Origin: Candidatus Gastranaerophilales bacterium
GTDB taxonomy: Bacteria > Cyanobacteriota > Vampirovibrionia > Gastranaerophilales > Gastranaerophilaceae
Direction: 5' to 3'
DNA length: 64,000 bases
Assembly: GCA_928722015.1 (NCBI GenBank)
Contig: CAKMWI010000004.1
Coordinates: forward strand, 62,001-126,000
The position numbers were made by a program, and so were the translations under genes. Shown here piece by piece: positions 32,461 through 41,450 of the stretch (position 1 is its first letter; the number at the start of each line of letters is the position of its first letter). Below the pieces are notes generated by a model. The model had not been told where the DNA came from and ran no database searches. It saw only the letters and a program-made list of their open reading frames with translations.

Positions 32461-33855
32461 ATGCCGGTAACATCAAAAGAAAAACGAAAACAAATAGATG
32501 AAAATTTGATTCCACAAAATATTGAAGCAGAAGAGGCTGTTCTTGGTGCAATTCTGGTTAATCCTGAAACTTTGGCTAAAGTTTCTGATTCTTTGCTTCC
32601 GACGAGTTTCTATAAACCTGCTCATAGGTATATTTATGAAGCGATGCTTCAACTGTTTAATAATAACGATAATATTGATATTGTTTCTGTTTCCGATGTA
32701 TTAAGTTATAGTGGGAAATTAGAATCTGTTGGCGGGAGGGCATATATTAATGATTTGGTAGAAAATACAATTACCACTTCTAATATTTCTTATTATGCAA
32801 AAATTATTCAGGAAAAAGCCGTAAAACGTGCATTGATTAATGCTGGTTCTGAAATAGTAAGTAAAGGTTATGATTTGGAACCTAGTGATAGATCTTTGGA
32901 GCAAGCAGAAAAACTTATTTTTGATATAGGTTCCAGTAAGGCAACGACGGATTTAAAACATGTAAAAGATTTAGTATTAGATACTTGGGACAATATTGAA
33001 TATCGTTATAATCATAAAGATGAGCTGTCAGGATTAAGGACTGATTTTTATGAGTTGGACACAATGATGAGTGGTTTGCACAAGTCGGATTTAATAATTC
33101 TTGCGGCACGTCCGGCTATGGGTAAAACCGCTTTTGCTCTTAATATAGCTCAAAATGTTGCGATAAAGGAGAATGTTCCGGTATGTATTTTTTCTCTTGA
33201 AATGTCAGCGTCCCAATTAGTCCAGAGAATGTTGTGTTCGTATGCAGAAGTTGACGCTCAAAGACTTAAGACAGGTAATATGCTTCAGCAAGATTTGGAT
33301 AAACTTGCAATGGCTATGAATGATTTTAGTCAAGCTCCTATTTATATCGATGATACTTCAGGTTGTACATTAACTGATATTAGGACCAAGTGTCGCAGAC
33401 TTAAAACGCAGCAAAAAGATTTAGGTCTTATTGTAATTGACTATTTGCAATTAATGGAAGGTGGCGGAAAAGACGATCGTTTGCAGCAGATTTCCGCTAT
33501 ATCAAGAGGGTTAAAAATTTTGGCAAAAGAACTTGATGTGCCTATTATTACTTTATCTCAGTTATCTCGCGCTGTTGAAGGTCGTACGGATAAACGGCCT
33601 ATGTTATCAGATTTGAGAGAATCAGGTTCAATTGAGCAGGATGCTGATATTGTAATGTTTATTTATCGTGAAGATTATTATAATAAAGGCGAGTCTGAAG
33701 AAGAAGAAAATATTAAGGCATCTTCAAAAGGGTTATCCGAAATTATTATTGCTAAACATAGAAATGGTCCTGTTGGAACAATTAAATTATTATTCCAAGG
33801 CAATATTACAAAATTCAAAAACCCTCTTAAAGATGATTCATTTGATGCTTTTTAA
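32461..33855 (+). CDS. dnaB: Replicative DNA helicase
   Basis: A 464-residue hexameric helicase that unwinds DNA ahead of the replisome. N-terminal domain: IPQNIEAEEAVLGAILVNPE. C-terminal RecA-like ATPase: LIILAARPAMGKTAFALNIA (Walker A), VCIFSLEMSASQLVQRM, LIVIDYLQLM (Walker B), ITLSQLSRAVEGR and DLRESGSIEQDADIVMFIYR. No intein is present. Its stop overlaps the next, converging gene by four bases. GAGGAAA precedes the ATG. Confidence 0.97.
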   Translation: MPVTSKEKRKQIDENLIPQNIEAEEAVLGAILVNPETLAKVSDSLLPTSFYKPAHRYIYEAMLQLFNNNDNIDIVSVSDVLSYSGKLESVGGRAYINDLVENTITTSNISYYAKIIQEKAVKRALINAGSEIVSKGYDLEPSDRSLEQAEKLIFDIGSSKATTDLKHVKDLVLDTWDNIEYRYNHKDELSGLRTDFYELDTMMSGLHKSDLIILAARPAMGKTAFALNIAQNVAIKENVPVCIFSLEMSASQLVQRMLCSYAEVDAQRLKTGNMLQQDLDKLAMAMNDFSQAPIYIDDTSGCTLTDIRTKCRRLKTQQKDLGLIVIDYLQLMEGGGKDDRLQQISAISRGLKILAKELDVPIITLSQLSRAVEGRTDKRPMLSDLRESGSIEQDADIVMFIYREDYYNKGESEEEENIKASSKGLSEIIIAKHRNGPVGTIKLLFQGNITKFKNPLKDDSFDAF

Positions 33856-34283
33856 TTTGCTTTGATAAGATTTTCTACTTTGCAAACTGAGCTGTCTTGA
33901 ACATATTTTGTCAGTTCATCTTGGAGTGCTTGTTTATCTTTTGCATTACCTTTTTGTGCAGATTCAACTTTTTCAATGATTGATGCAAGTTGTTTTTCTG
34001 AAAATGCACATTGGGTTGAAAGAATATCCTGTTTCATTTCTTCACTGTATACAATACTTTTGGTAATACATTTACCGTTTTGCCAGCCTGCAATTGATTC
34101 AGTGGATTTTAGGTGTAAAACAGGAGTTGCAGGATCATCCGTAGGTATTTCTGCATTGTATTTTTCAATATGTACGCTGCAATCTTTTAAATGAGTTAAA
34201 TATGCGTCAGAATATGTTCCGGCAGCCATTACTATGCTTGCGCTAACTATTAATAATCCGGAAGTTAATAATATTTTTTTCAT
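33852..34283 (-). CDS. Exported Cys-containing hypothetical protein
   Basis: A 143-residue protein with a clear Sec signal, MKKILLTSGLLIVSASIVMA, and an AMA-A cleavage site near residue 21. The mature part (about 122 residues) is helical and contains four Cys, near DCSVH, GKCIT, TQCAF and VCKV, suggesting two disulfides outside the cytoplasm. No family recognised. GAAAGG lies before the ATG. It overlaps dnaB tail to tail. Confidence 0.8.
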   Translation of the reverse strand: MKKILLTSGLLIVSASIVMAAGTYSDAYLTHLKDCSVHIEKYNAEIPTDDPATPVLHLKSTESIAGWQNGKCITKSIVYSEEMKQDILSTQCAFSEKQLASIIEKVESAQKGNAKDKQALQDELTKYVQDSSVCKVENLIKAN

Positions 34284-34383
34284 AATTTTGAAAACCTTTC
34301 TTTTTATATAAATATTATTTTATATATTTTTTTATAATAAGTCTATAGCTCCGGAAGATAATTATTGATTTTTATAAGCTTGT

Positions 34384-34392
34384 TGCTATAAT
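34384..34392 (+). promoter_or_regulatory. Extended -10 promoter of the CDF gene
   Basis: TGcTATAAT, with TTGATT 16 bases upstream of the TATAAT. The ATG at 34403 is 10 bases beyond the -10, leaving a leader of only a few nucleotides. Confidence 0.6.
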
Positions 34393-34402
34393 AGGTACTG
34401 TT

Positions 34403-35293
34403 ATGAATATTGAATGTCAAAAAAAATTTGCAGCTGGTTTATCAATTTTTTCAAATTCGGCAATTATTTTGTTAAAATTAATTGTAGGTATTATTTCCGG
34501 CAGTGTAAGTATAATTTCTGAAGCTATTCATTCCATGAGTGATTTTTTGGCTTCTGTTTTGACATTTTTTTCTGTAATAAAGTCGGCAGAACCTGCTGAT
34601 AAGAAGCATCCGTTCGGACACGGAAAATATGAAGATATGTCGGGATTTATTGAGGGCGGTTTAATCATATTTGCTTCAATTTTTATTATTTATGAAGCCT
34701 TAAAAAAAATATTAACCAATAGTTATTCATCTGTTGATACAAACTTGGGTTTATATGTAATGGGAGTATCTGTTGTAGTTAATTTTATTGTTAGTTCAAT
34801 ATTGTTTAAAGTTGCAGAACGTTCAGGTTCAATATCTTTATATGCAGATGCCCAACATTTAAGAACGGATATTTTTTCTTCGCTGGGTGTATTTTTAGGT
34901 TTACTGTTAATACAACTTACAGGTATTTATCTTTTGGATCCTATTATAGCAATTATAGTTGCGCTGATTATATTTAAAACAGGTTTTTCTATCTCCAAAA
35001 GTACTATGGACAATTTGTTGGATTGTTCATTACCTGAAGAAGATATAAATTCTATTGAACAAATTATTGAATCCTATAAAACTCAAGGTGTATTGAGTTT
35101 TAAAGATTTGAAAGCCCGCCGTTTGGGACCACAAAAGAGTATAGAAGTAACTCTTGTATTTCCAAAAGACATGACAATATTACACTGTCATAATGTTTGC
35201 GATTTAATTGAGCATAGTCTTGCTCAACAATTTGGAGATATATCTGCAAGTATTCATTTAGAACCTGAAGTTTCTATAAAAATTAATCACTAA
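34403..35293 (+). CDS. Cation diffusion facilitator (CDF) family metal exporter
   Basis: A 296-residue membrane protein with six helices and a C-terminal cytoplasmic domain (about 205-296). Metal-binding residues of the transport site are in HSMSDFLASV (His and Asp) and ADAQHLRTDIFSSLG. The motif KKHPFGHGKYE follows helix 2, as in FieF/ZitB. It exports divalent metals (Zn, Fe, Mn or Cd; the ion cannot be told from sequence). The C-terminal domain keeps HCHNVCD. It starts very close to its promoter. It overlaps the converging gshA-like gene by four bases. Confidence 0.9.
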   Translation: MNIECQKKFAAGLSIFSNSAIILLKLIVGIISGSVSIISEAIHSMSDFLASVLTFFSVIKSAEPADKKHPFGHGKYEDMSGFIEGGLIIFASIFIIYEALKKILTNSYSSVDTNLGLYVMGVSVVVNFIVSSILFKVAERSGSISLYADAQHLRTDIFSSLGVFLGLLLIQLTGIYLLDPIIAIIVALIIFKTGFSISKSTMDNLLDCSLPEEDINSIEQIIESYKTQGVLSFKDLKARRLGPQKSIEVTLVFPKDMTILHCHNVCDLIEHSLAQQFGDISASIHLEPEVSIKINH

Positions 35294-36621
35294 TCCAACG
35301 AATTGAGATATTTTACCATTTTTTTCAAATCTTTATTCCAGCTGCCATTCCAATTTTTTTGGATAATATCAGCCGGAGAAATTCCTTTGTAGGTATATTC
35401 TTTGATTGTATTTAGAAATAAATCTTCTCCTGTTTGTGCTTGTTTGAGGTATTTTTCAGCTATTTTTATTATTTCTTTTGCATAATCTAATACTTTAGCA
35501 TTTTTTATTTTTGCTTGGAGTGCATGTTTTGGTACATTATAGCGTAATTCTGAAAAATCCTTGTATTGGAGGTGTTTTAGAAGTTCTTCACATTCATCCA
35601 TTGCACAGTTGTCATACATAATCCCTTTATAAATCGCTAATATTGCATATTTTAAATTCCCACCAACACAATCATGGTTTCTAATTTCTATGAAGTTGCG
35701 CATTCTTACTTCCGGAAAATATAAATTTGCTTGAAGTTCGTAGTCTTCAAGTGTAGCATATTCGCCCAGATAGCCATTTTTCATAAATTCTTCAAATGTT
35801 ATATCACCATTTATTTCGATGGATAAATTGTTTCTTTGTATGAATATCATAGGTGTTTTCATGACACAATCTATATAGTCATCAAAAGAAAATTCTTCAC
35901 TTATTTTTCCGCAAAATCCGCAACGGTCATTGTCTGTATTTATCCAACTCAATCCTCGAAATGTTTTATATCCTGTATCGACCCCTCCTCTTATTGGAGA
36001 ATTGGCGAACATTGCAGTCATAAACGGTATTAATTTATTTGCAAGTTTAAACTTTCTCATTGCGTCTTCTTGGGATTTGAAATCGATACAGCACTGTATT
36101 CCTGCAGTCTCACGCATCATGACATCCGATAATATTCCCCAGAGGTATTTTGCCATAATTTTGTATCTTTTTTTAGGAATCAGGTTTATTGATTTGTGTG
36201 TAGAATATGGTGAAACTCCATAGTTTAAAAGTGTTACATTAGACGTTGCAAGAGCTGCATCAATTTTTGAATTTATATTTTCAATTTTGCTTTTTAATTG
36301 AAAAATTGATTTTTCCGGTTTTGCACTAATTTCGATCTGGGCTCCTGGTTCAAGTGTAATAGTATCATGTTCTTTTTGCAGACCAATTATATTTTTCCCA
36401 TCTAAAATATAATCCCAAGTTTCTTCTTTTGCGAATTCTTCTAAAAAATGTTTTATTCCGTTTTCGCTCCAATAGTCGATAGCTTTGAAAGAGGTAGCCG
36501 AGATAGGTAATCTCTCATATTCTATACCTATCCTATAGTCTTCCGGTTTTGTATAACCTTTTGTGTAAAGTTTTAAAATCTCGTCCCTTTTTAATTCTTT
36601 TTTTTGTTCAAGTTTAATCAT
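35290..36621 (-). CDS. gshA: Glutamate-cysteine ligase, GCS2 (plant/cyanobacterial) type
   Basis: A 443-residue carboxylate-amine ligase of the GCS2 family. Family marks: RIGIEYERLPI near residue 30, ITLEPGAQIEISAKPEKSI (substrate-binding), YLWGILSDVMMRETAGIQCC and NSPIRGGVDTGYKTFRGLSW. It would join glutamate to cysteine, the first step of glutathione synthesis; gshB is not in the window. Some GCS2 proteins make other gamma-glutamyl compounds (for example EgtA), so the exact product is inferred. GAGG lies six bases before the ATG. Confidence 0.8.
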   Translation of the reverse strand: MIKLEQKKELKRDEILKLYTKGYTKPEDYRIGIEYERLPISATSFKAIDYWSENGIKHFLEEFAKEETWDYILDGKNIIGLQKEHDTITLEPGAQIEISAKPEKSIFQLKSKIENINSKIDAALATSNVTLLNYGVSPYSTHKSINLIPKKRYKIMAKYLWGILSDVMMRETAGIQCCIDFKSQEDAMRKFKLANKLIPFMTAMFANSPIRGGVDTGYKTFRGLSWINTDNDRCGFCGKISEEFSFDDYIDCVMKTPMIFIQRNNLSIEINGDITFEEFMKNGYLGEYATLEDYELQANLYFPEVRMRNFIEIRNHDCVGGNLKYAILAIYKGIMYDNCAMDECEELLKHLQYKDFSELRYNVPKHALQAKIKNAKVLDYAKEIIKIAEKYLKQAQTGEDLFLNTIKEYTYKGISPADIIQKNWNGSWNKDLKKMVKYLNSLD

Positions 36622-36698
36622 GTTAACCTCTATAGATACATATTATTATAACATTATTTAAGATATCAAATAAAATTTTGTAAACATTTAGCTATGTG

Positions 36699-36710
36699 TG
36701 GTATTATAAT
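36699..36710 (+). promoter_or_regulatory. -10 region of ksgA, leaderless or nearly so
   Basis: TGgTATTATAAT contains two overlapping -10 elements: TGgTATTAT ending at 36707 and TATAAT ending at 36710. TTGTAA lies 18 bases upstream of the first. The preferred ATG at 36718 is 7 bases after the second, with no Shine-Dalgarno sequence. Confidence 0.5.
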
Positions 36711-36717
36711 TAGTAAG

Positions 36718-37554
36718 ATGAATTACTTCGAACGGGCAAAATATTTTAGAACTAAAAAACGTCTTGGACAAAATTTTCTTGTTGATGGAGAAATTATACA
36801 AGATATTATAGAATTTGCACATATAAAGCCGGATGATACAGTTGTAGAGATAGGTCCGGGAGTCGGTTTTGTAACTGAACAGCTTGTCAAATATGCAAAG
36901 AAGGTTATTGCTATTGAGTTGGATGAGGAAGCTATTAAAGAATTAAAAAAACTTGAAGCCCCTAATCTTGAAATTATTCATAATGATGTTTTAAAAACGG
37001 ATTTATCAACATTGACAGATGGTAAATTTAAGGTTGTTGCAAATATCCCATATTATATTACAAGTCCAATCATTGCTCATTTGTTGGGTGAAGTAGATGA
37101 TTTAAATAATAAAAATAGAAATAAAATATCAGATATAATTCTTATGGTGCAAGAAGAGGTTGCAAGGCGAATGGTTGCCGATGAGAATTCTTCAGGTAAA
37201 CAGTATGGACTTTTAACTATATTATCTCAATTTTGGGCTGATGTGGAAATATTAAGACTTGTAGGACGAAAATCATTTTATCCTGCTCCAAAAGTTAATT
37301 CTGCTATTGTGAAATTGGATGTAAAAACTTCTCCTAAATTGCAGCTTTCAGATTATTCATTTTTTAGAAAAGTGGTGAAAGCAGCTTTTGCGCAGCGTAG
37401 AAAAAATATTAAAAATTGTTTGTTGAGTGCGTCTTTTCCTAAAGAGAAAATTATTATGTCTTTAGCAAATTTAGGTATTGATGAAAATATCAGAGGCGAA
37501 AAACTTTCAATTGAAAAGTTTGGAATGTTATCAGAAGAATTGTTAAAGCTATAA
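36718..37554 (+). CDS. rsmA: 16S rRNA (adenine1518/1519-N6)-dimethyltransferase
   Basis: A 278-residue KsgA/RsmA, which dimethylates two adenosines in helix 45 during 30S maturation. It has AKYFRTKKRLGQNFLVDGEI, the SAM motif VVEIGPGVGFVTEQLVK, IALEL-like IAIELDEEA, then the NIPYYITSPII catalytic motif and a C-terminal helical domain. The longer ORF begins at 36694 with MCGIIISK, but that ATG lies inside the promoter, and family members start a few residues before RLGQNFL. The true start is thus 36718. ispE follows after 65 bases. Confidence 0.95.
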   Translation: MNYFERAKYFRTKKRLGQNFLVDGEIIQDIIEFAHIKPDDTVVEIGPGVGFVTEQLVKYAKKVIAIELDEEAIKELKKLEAPNLEIIHNDVLKTDLSTLTDGKFKVVANIPYYITSPIIAHLLGEVDDLNNKNRNKISDIILMVQEEVARRMVADENSSGKQYGLLTILSQFWADVEILRLVGRKSFYPAPKVNSAIVKLDVKTSPKLQLSDYSFFRKVVKAAFAQRRKNIKNCLLSASFPKEKIIMSLANLGIDENIRGEKLSIEKFGMLSEELLKL

Positions 37555-37619
37555 AATTTATCGGTGCGGATTATAACTTAAGGAATATATAAATAAGTAA
37601 ATATAAGGAGATTCAACTT

Positions 37620-38426
37620 ATGCAGCGGATAAAAATTCAATGTCCGGCAAAGATAAATTTAACATTACGAGTAGTAAATAAACGCGAGGATGGTTTTCAT
37701 AATATTGAAAGTATTATGCAGACTATAAATTTATTTGATTATTTAACGATTTCTGTTAAAGATTCTAATAATACTAATATTGTATTAAGTGGTACTAGTA
37801 AAGAAATTCCTTATGATGATACAAATCTTGTATATAAGGCCTCTAAACTTTTCTTAACACAAACCAATATTAAAAATAAAAAAATTGAAATTTTTATTGA
37901 TAAGAATATTCCGGTTGCTGCCGGTTTAGCAGGTGGCAGTACAGATGCCGCAGGCACATTATTTGGTTTAAATAAAATGTTTAATAATATATTGTCTGTA
38001 GAAGATTTAAATGTATTATGTGCTGATTTGGGCTCAGATTTAAATGTATGTTTAAAAGGTGGTTGTTTATTAGCAAAAGGTCGGGGTGAAATTATTGAAG
38101 AACAGAAATTTAATGATTTTTGTGTAAATTTAATAAAACCATTGGATTTAGGTATATCAGCAAAAGAAGCTTATACTAAATTTTCTCAAAAAATAGCTGA
38201 TATAGATAAATTTAATTCTCGTAATAATTATAAAAATGATTTAGAGTGGGCGGTGATTGATGATTATCCTCAACTTAAATTTATAAAAGATAAATATCCT
38301 ACATCAATTATGACAGGTTCAGGTTCGACATATTTTTCCGTATCTGAAAAGTTTGATGAACATATAGAAGGCTATTGGGTGAAAAATAATTTACAATCAA
38401 TCGGATATGGAGTTACAGAAGTTTAA
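37620..38426 (+). CDS. ispE: 4-diphosphocytidyl-2-C-methyl-D-erythritol kinase
   Basis: A 268-residue GHMP kinase of the MEP isoprenoid pathway. It shows CPAKINLTLRVVNKREDGFH at the start (substrate binding), the ATP loop IPVAAGLAGGSTDAAGTLFG, DLGSDLNVCLKGG and MTGSGSTYFSV (motif 3). AAGGAG is about eight bases upstream. ksgA-ispE is a pair found in several phyla. No other MEP gene is in the window. Confidence 0.94.
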   Translation: MQRIKIQCPAKINLTLRVVNKREDGFHNIESIMQTINLFDYLTISVKDSNNTNIVLSGTSKEIPYDDTNLVYKASKLFLTQTNIKNKKIEIFIDKNIPVAAGLAGGSTDAAGTLFGLNKMFNNILSVEDLNVLCADLGSDLNVCLKGGCLLAKGRGEIIEEQKFNDFCVNLIKPLDLGISAKEAYTKFSQKIADIDKFNSRNNYKNDLEWAVIDDYPQLKFIKDKYPTSIMTGSGSTYFSVSEKFDEHIEGYWVKNNLQSIGYGVTEV

Positions 38427-38461
38427 AAAATATAGGATACAGTGTTAACTGTATCCTATAT
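38425..38461 (-). terminator. Terminator of the 831-aa protein gene (possibly bidirectional)
   Basis: ATATAGGATACAG (38430-38442) / CTGTATCCTATAT (38449-38461) with a six-base loop. On the minus strand a T6 run follows the stem. It lies between the ispE stop and the minus-strand stop at 38481. Confidence 0.85.
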
Positions 38462-38480
38462 CAATTATGGTTATTGATTA

Positions 38481-40976
38481 TTAAACCGGGACGCTGCTTA
38501 CAGGTATTCCTAAACCGTTAAGGTAACTTTTTAATTCATTAGGTCCTAATGAAGCTGCTTTATTTAATTGTTCCGGAGTTAAAACATATCCATGTTCTCT
38601 TAGTGCTTCTTCTATTCTTACTTTTGTAGGTGGTGTACCAGGTCCGGGTTGTAGATTTATAAAGAATGGTTCACCATTAACTTTGTCAGGCATGTTTCCG
38701 CTAATTGGTTTTGCCGGTTGAGAAGCAACTTCTTTTAGTGATGGTTTTGCTTTAGTTTTAGGTTGAGTTCTGCGAGCTCTGCTATCCCAGTACATACTGC
38801 TTCTGCCTGAGCCGCTCATACCTTGGTATTGTTCCAATCTGTAATCATTTCTGGTAATTGTTGTTTTTGTAATATTTCCGTTTTCATCTTTTTCTTCAAC
38901 AACTTCTTCTTTTGGAATAACTTCTAACTGGAATACCTCAGTATGTCGTGTTTTTAAAGAACCTCTTTCGTCAGTTGCACTGACTAGTACATAGAATGGT
39001 CCTTGACGTCCTTCTAGGCCTTTAATAGGTTGTCCATCGCTGGTTTTTCCTGCTGCGATTTCAGCATCTGTAAGTTTTCTATATGAATATGTATTTACTT
39101 TAGAATTAGTATTATCCTTAATTGTTATTGTATCAGGTTCATTGTAGTTTCCTGTAACAGCAATTTCACCTCTTTCATTGGCAATTACATATTGTGCTTT
39201 TGCATTTGGATCATTTCTGTCTGTCGGAGCATTACGTTTTGCTAGTAATTCATTGTCTCTGGCATGACCTCTTGAACCTTGAGCTTTTTGTCCATTTACT
39301 GTTACAACATTACCATTTTCATCTGTAAAGTTGTTTCCGTCGATATCCCAAACTTTCACTTCAGTGATTGTTGGAGTTGTTTCCGGAGGTGTTGTATCTG
39401 GTGGAGTTGTTGTTCCTTTTTCTGGTTCTACTAGTTCAGGGTTATCTTTTATAAATTTAGTAGCTTCGTATGCAGCTAAGAGTTCTCTTGTATTGACGCT
39501 CTTACCTGTTCTTTCACCTATTGCAGTATGAAGGATAGCTGCTTTGATTTCTTTATCTCTATTTTTGTCTCCGGTAATTTCCATACCAAGAATTTTGTCC
39601 ATAATTGCTTGGTTATGTTTTCCGGATACTTTTGATTTTTGAGCTAAGACTTCGTCAACGCTTGCACCTTTGAAGATATCTTTTTCTCCGTTATCTTTAA
39701 CTGTTATCGCAGCTATTACAGCTGGTAGTACTGCTCCTGCAAGACCTCTTAGTGCCATTTCACCTTTAGATATCTTATCTGTAGCTTCGGCAATTTTTGT
39801 AGCTGTTGCTGTTACAGTTGTTGTTTGAGTGTCTGTAGCTTCTACCTGGTCGAAGAATTCTTCTCCGTTTGATGCTGTCCAGTAATTTGAAGCTGTAGCT
39901 GTTGCTGATGCAGTTGCAGTAGCTGTTGCTGATGCGGCTGCTGATGCTACTGCTTTGGCTACTATACCGCCGCCAAGAATACCGGTTAAGGCTCCTGCTC
40001 CCAGGGTGAGTGCTGCAGCTCCTACTTTCATTACTCCTGTGTAATTTTTTCTTACATCTAAGCCGGCAGCTTCAAACATATCTTTAGTTGTTCTATTTTT
40101 AACTTCGGCACTGCCTTTAAGAACTTTTCTTTCATCCAAGCCTGCTTTAAAGTCAGTACCTGTGTATTGTAACATTGTTTTTTGATATGCTTCTGTATTA
40201 ACTGAGCCGTCCTCGTTAAACATTTGCGAAGCATTGTAGTCTCTTTGAATATATTCGGCTGCTTTTACCATTACCTGGAATGCTTTATTTCTGTCAGCCG
40301 GAGTTGCACCGTTTTCATAAATTTCTTTATATTTATTATAAGATTTTAATGCTTCGTTAACACTTGCTTTTGATTTTTCATAAAGTGTTCTAGCACCATC
40401 TAAAGCTTTACCGTCAAGTAATGTATATTTAGGATTATCTTTATCCCAAGTTCCGTCTGCTTTTGCTTTTTTCACTGCAGCTTTATATTCATCTTCGTTT
40501 GTGAAGATTTTTTCTACAGCATCATATCTATCCATTGCTTCTAAGTTGCCTTTAGCTGCACGTCTGATTTTTCTGTTTTTTAGTCCGGTTACACCAAATT
40601 CTTCTTGTGCACCTTCTTTAGTGGTGTATTTTTCTTGACCTCTTAAGGCATCTGTGTCAGTTGCAGCTATGTTGTCCCGTTTTGATTGGAATTCATCAAG
40701 GACATTTTGAGCTTGCGCTTTCATTTGTGCAGCTTCATCAACTAGTTTTTGGTGTGCGTTTGCACGTGCAGCACGGTCTTGCTCTGTCCCTTTTGTTCCT
40801 TCTTGGATAGTAACACCTTGTTCTAAATCTTGATTGGCAGGTTTTAACATCTGCCCAATGGCTTTACCTTGTTCTTTGGTAATTGTTCCATTTTTCACCA
40901 GTGCTTCAATATCGTCGCCTGGTTTAACGGTAAGCATCTTACCGTTGTTTGTAAGCACACTGATTTGATCCACCAT
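38481..40976 (-). CDS. Large unknown protein with Ala/Gly-rich hydrophobic core and Pro/Thr linker
   Basis: An 831-residue protein of unknown family, the largest unnamed gene here. Layout: residues 1-310 polar, Lys/Glu-rich and probably coiled; 317-345 very hydrophobic and Gly/Ala-rich (VGAAALTLGAGALTGILGGG); then an alternating Ala-Thr/Ser tract to about 362; a second hydrophobic stretch near 409-425; a PT-rich linker (TTTPPDTTPPETTPT, about 522-536); and a beta-rich C-terminal half. No signal peptide is seen. The Gly/Ala segments resemble membrane-inserting hairpins of pore-forming or effector proteins, or an internal membrane anchor. AAGGA precedes the ATG. The GC content is higher than in neighbours, with codon choices typical of well-expressed genes. 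Confidence 0.8.
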   Translation of the reverse strand: MVDQISVLTNNGKMLTVKPGDDIEALVKNGTITKEQGKAIGQMLKPANQDLEQGVTIQEGTKGTEQDRAARANAHQKLVDEAAQMKAQAQNVLDEFQSKRDNIAATDTDALRGQEKYTTKEGAQEEFGVTGLKNRKIRRAAKGNLEAMDRYDAVEKIFTNEDEYKAAVKKAKADGTWDKDNPKYTLLDGKALDGARTLYEKSKASVNEALKSYNKYKEIYENGATPADRNKAFQVMVKAAEYIQRDYNASQMFNEDGSVNTEAYQKTMLQYTGTDFKAGLDERKVLKGSAEVKNRTTKDMFEAAGLDVRKNYTGVMKVGAAALTLGAGALTGILGGGIVAKAVASAAASATATATASATATASNYWTASNGEEFFDQVEATDTQTTTVTATATKIAEATDKISKGEMALRGLAGAVLPAVIAAITVKDNGEKDIFKGASVDEVLAQKSKVSGKHNQAIMDKILGMEITGDKNRDKEIKAAILHTAIGERTGKSVNTRELLAAYEATKFIKDNPELVEPEKGTTTPPDTTPPETTPTITEVKVWDIDGNNFTDENGNVVTVNGQKAQGSRGHARDNELLAKRNAPTDRNDPNAKAQYVIANERGEIAVTGNYNEPDTITIKDNTNSKVNTYSYRKLTDAEIAAGKTSDGQPIKGLEGRQGPFYVLVSATDERGSLKTRHTEVFQLEVIPKEEVVEEKDENGNITKTTITRNDYRLEQYQGMSGSGRSSMYWDSRARRTQPKTKAKPSLKEVASQPAKPISGNMPDKVNGEPFFINLQPGPGTPPTKVRIEEALREHGYVLTPEQLNKAASLGPNELKSYLNGLGIPVSSVPV

Positions 40977-41450
40977 CTTTCTTGTCCTTTCTTTTCTTAT
41001 CGAAATTTGGTAATTAAATTCACTATGTTTTTATAAACGTTTTTTTTGTTTCAAAATTTACTTTTGATATTTACTTTATATATACTTAATCTATAAAATA
41101 CTTATAAATAGTATATTTGAGCGTATTAAGAAATATTAAGACAATATATTGGTTAAATATTTTGTCTAATTATTTATTTTGTCTTACGGTTTGCCCCTAA
41201 TGCAAGAGTATGTCATCTTTAACCTTTCTACAAATATTCACAGTAACCTTTTATTTAGCTATAGAATCGACATTTTGTAGGAATATCTTTAATAGTTTCG
41301 CATTTTTTTGGTGATTATAATTCTAAAACCCTTATGATATTTGCTTTTGGCTTGATTTACAAAACTTCATATTGGTTGTTTCATACGTTATACTTATATA
41401 ATATTTGCGGTTTCTTGCATGAGGATTAAATATCTGTTAAAATTTTTGCC
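40977..41450. other. 474-base intergenic region, no gene seen
   Basis: AT-rich spacer between the divergent 831-aa protein gene and the TrmB-like gene. I find no tRNA, ORF with a ribosome binding site or strong hairpin. The only firm element is the TrmB-like gene promoter at 41415-41443. The promoter of the 831-aa gene must be on the minus strand in this region, but I cannot place it. Confidence 0.5.
41415..41443 (+). promoter_or_regulatory. Promoter of the TrmB-like gene with leaderless start
   Basis: TTGCAT (41415-41420), 17-base spacer, TAAAAT (41438-41443) preceded by TGt. The ATG at 41451 follows after seven bases without a Shine-Dalgarno sequence. Confidence 0.65.

Noticed and set aside
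39730..40000. Tandem DNA repeat or CRISPR-like array in the Ala-Thr coding tract
   Set aside because: The repetition reflects Ala/Thr/Ser codons in one protein; unit length and sequence vary, and there are no spacers.
41196..41280. Short ORF of about 26 codons in the 474-base spacer
   Set aside because: No ribosome binding site and no conserved feature.
40977..41450. tRNA, riboswitch or attachment site in the long spacer
   Set aside because: No cloverleaf, no conserved core and no GC-rich structure seen.
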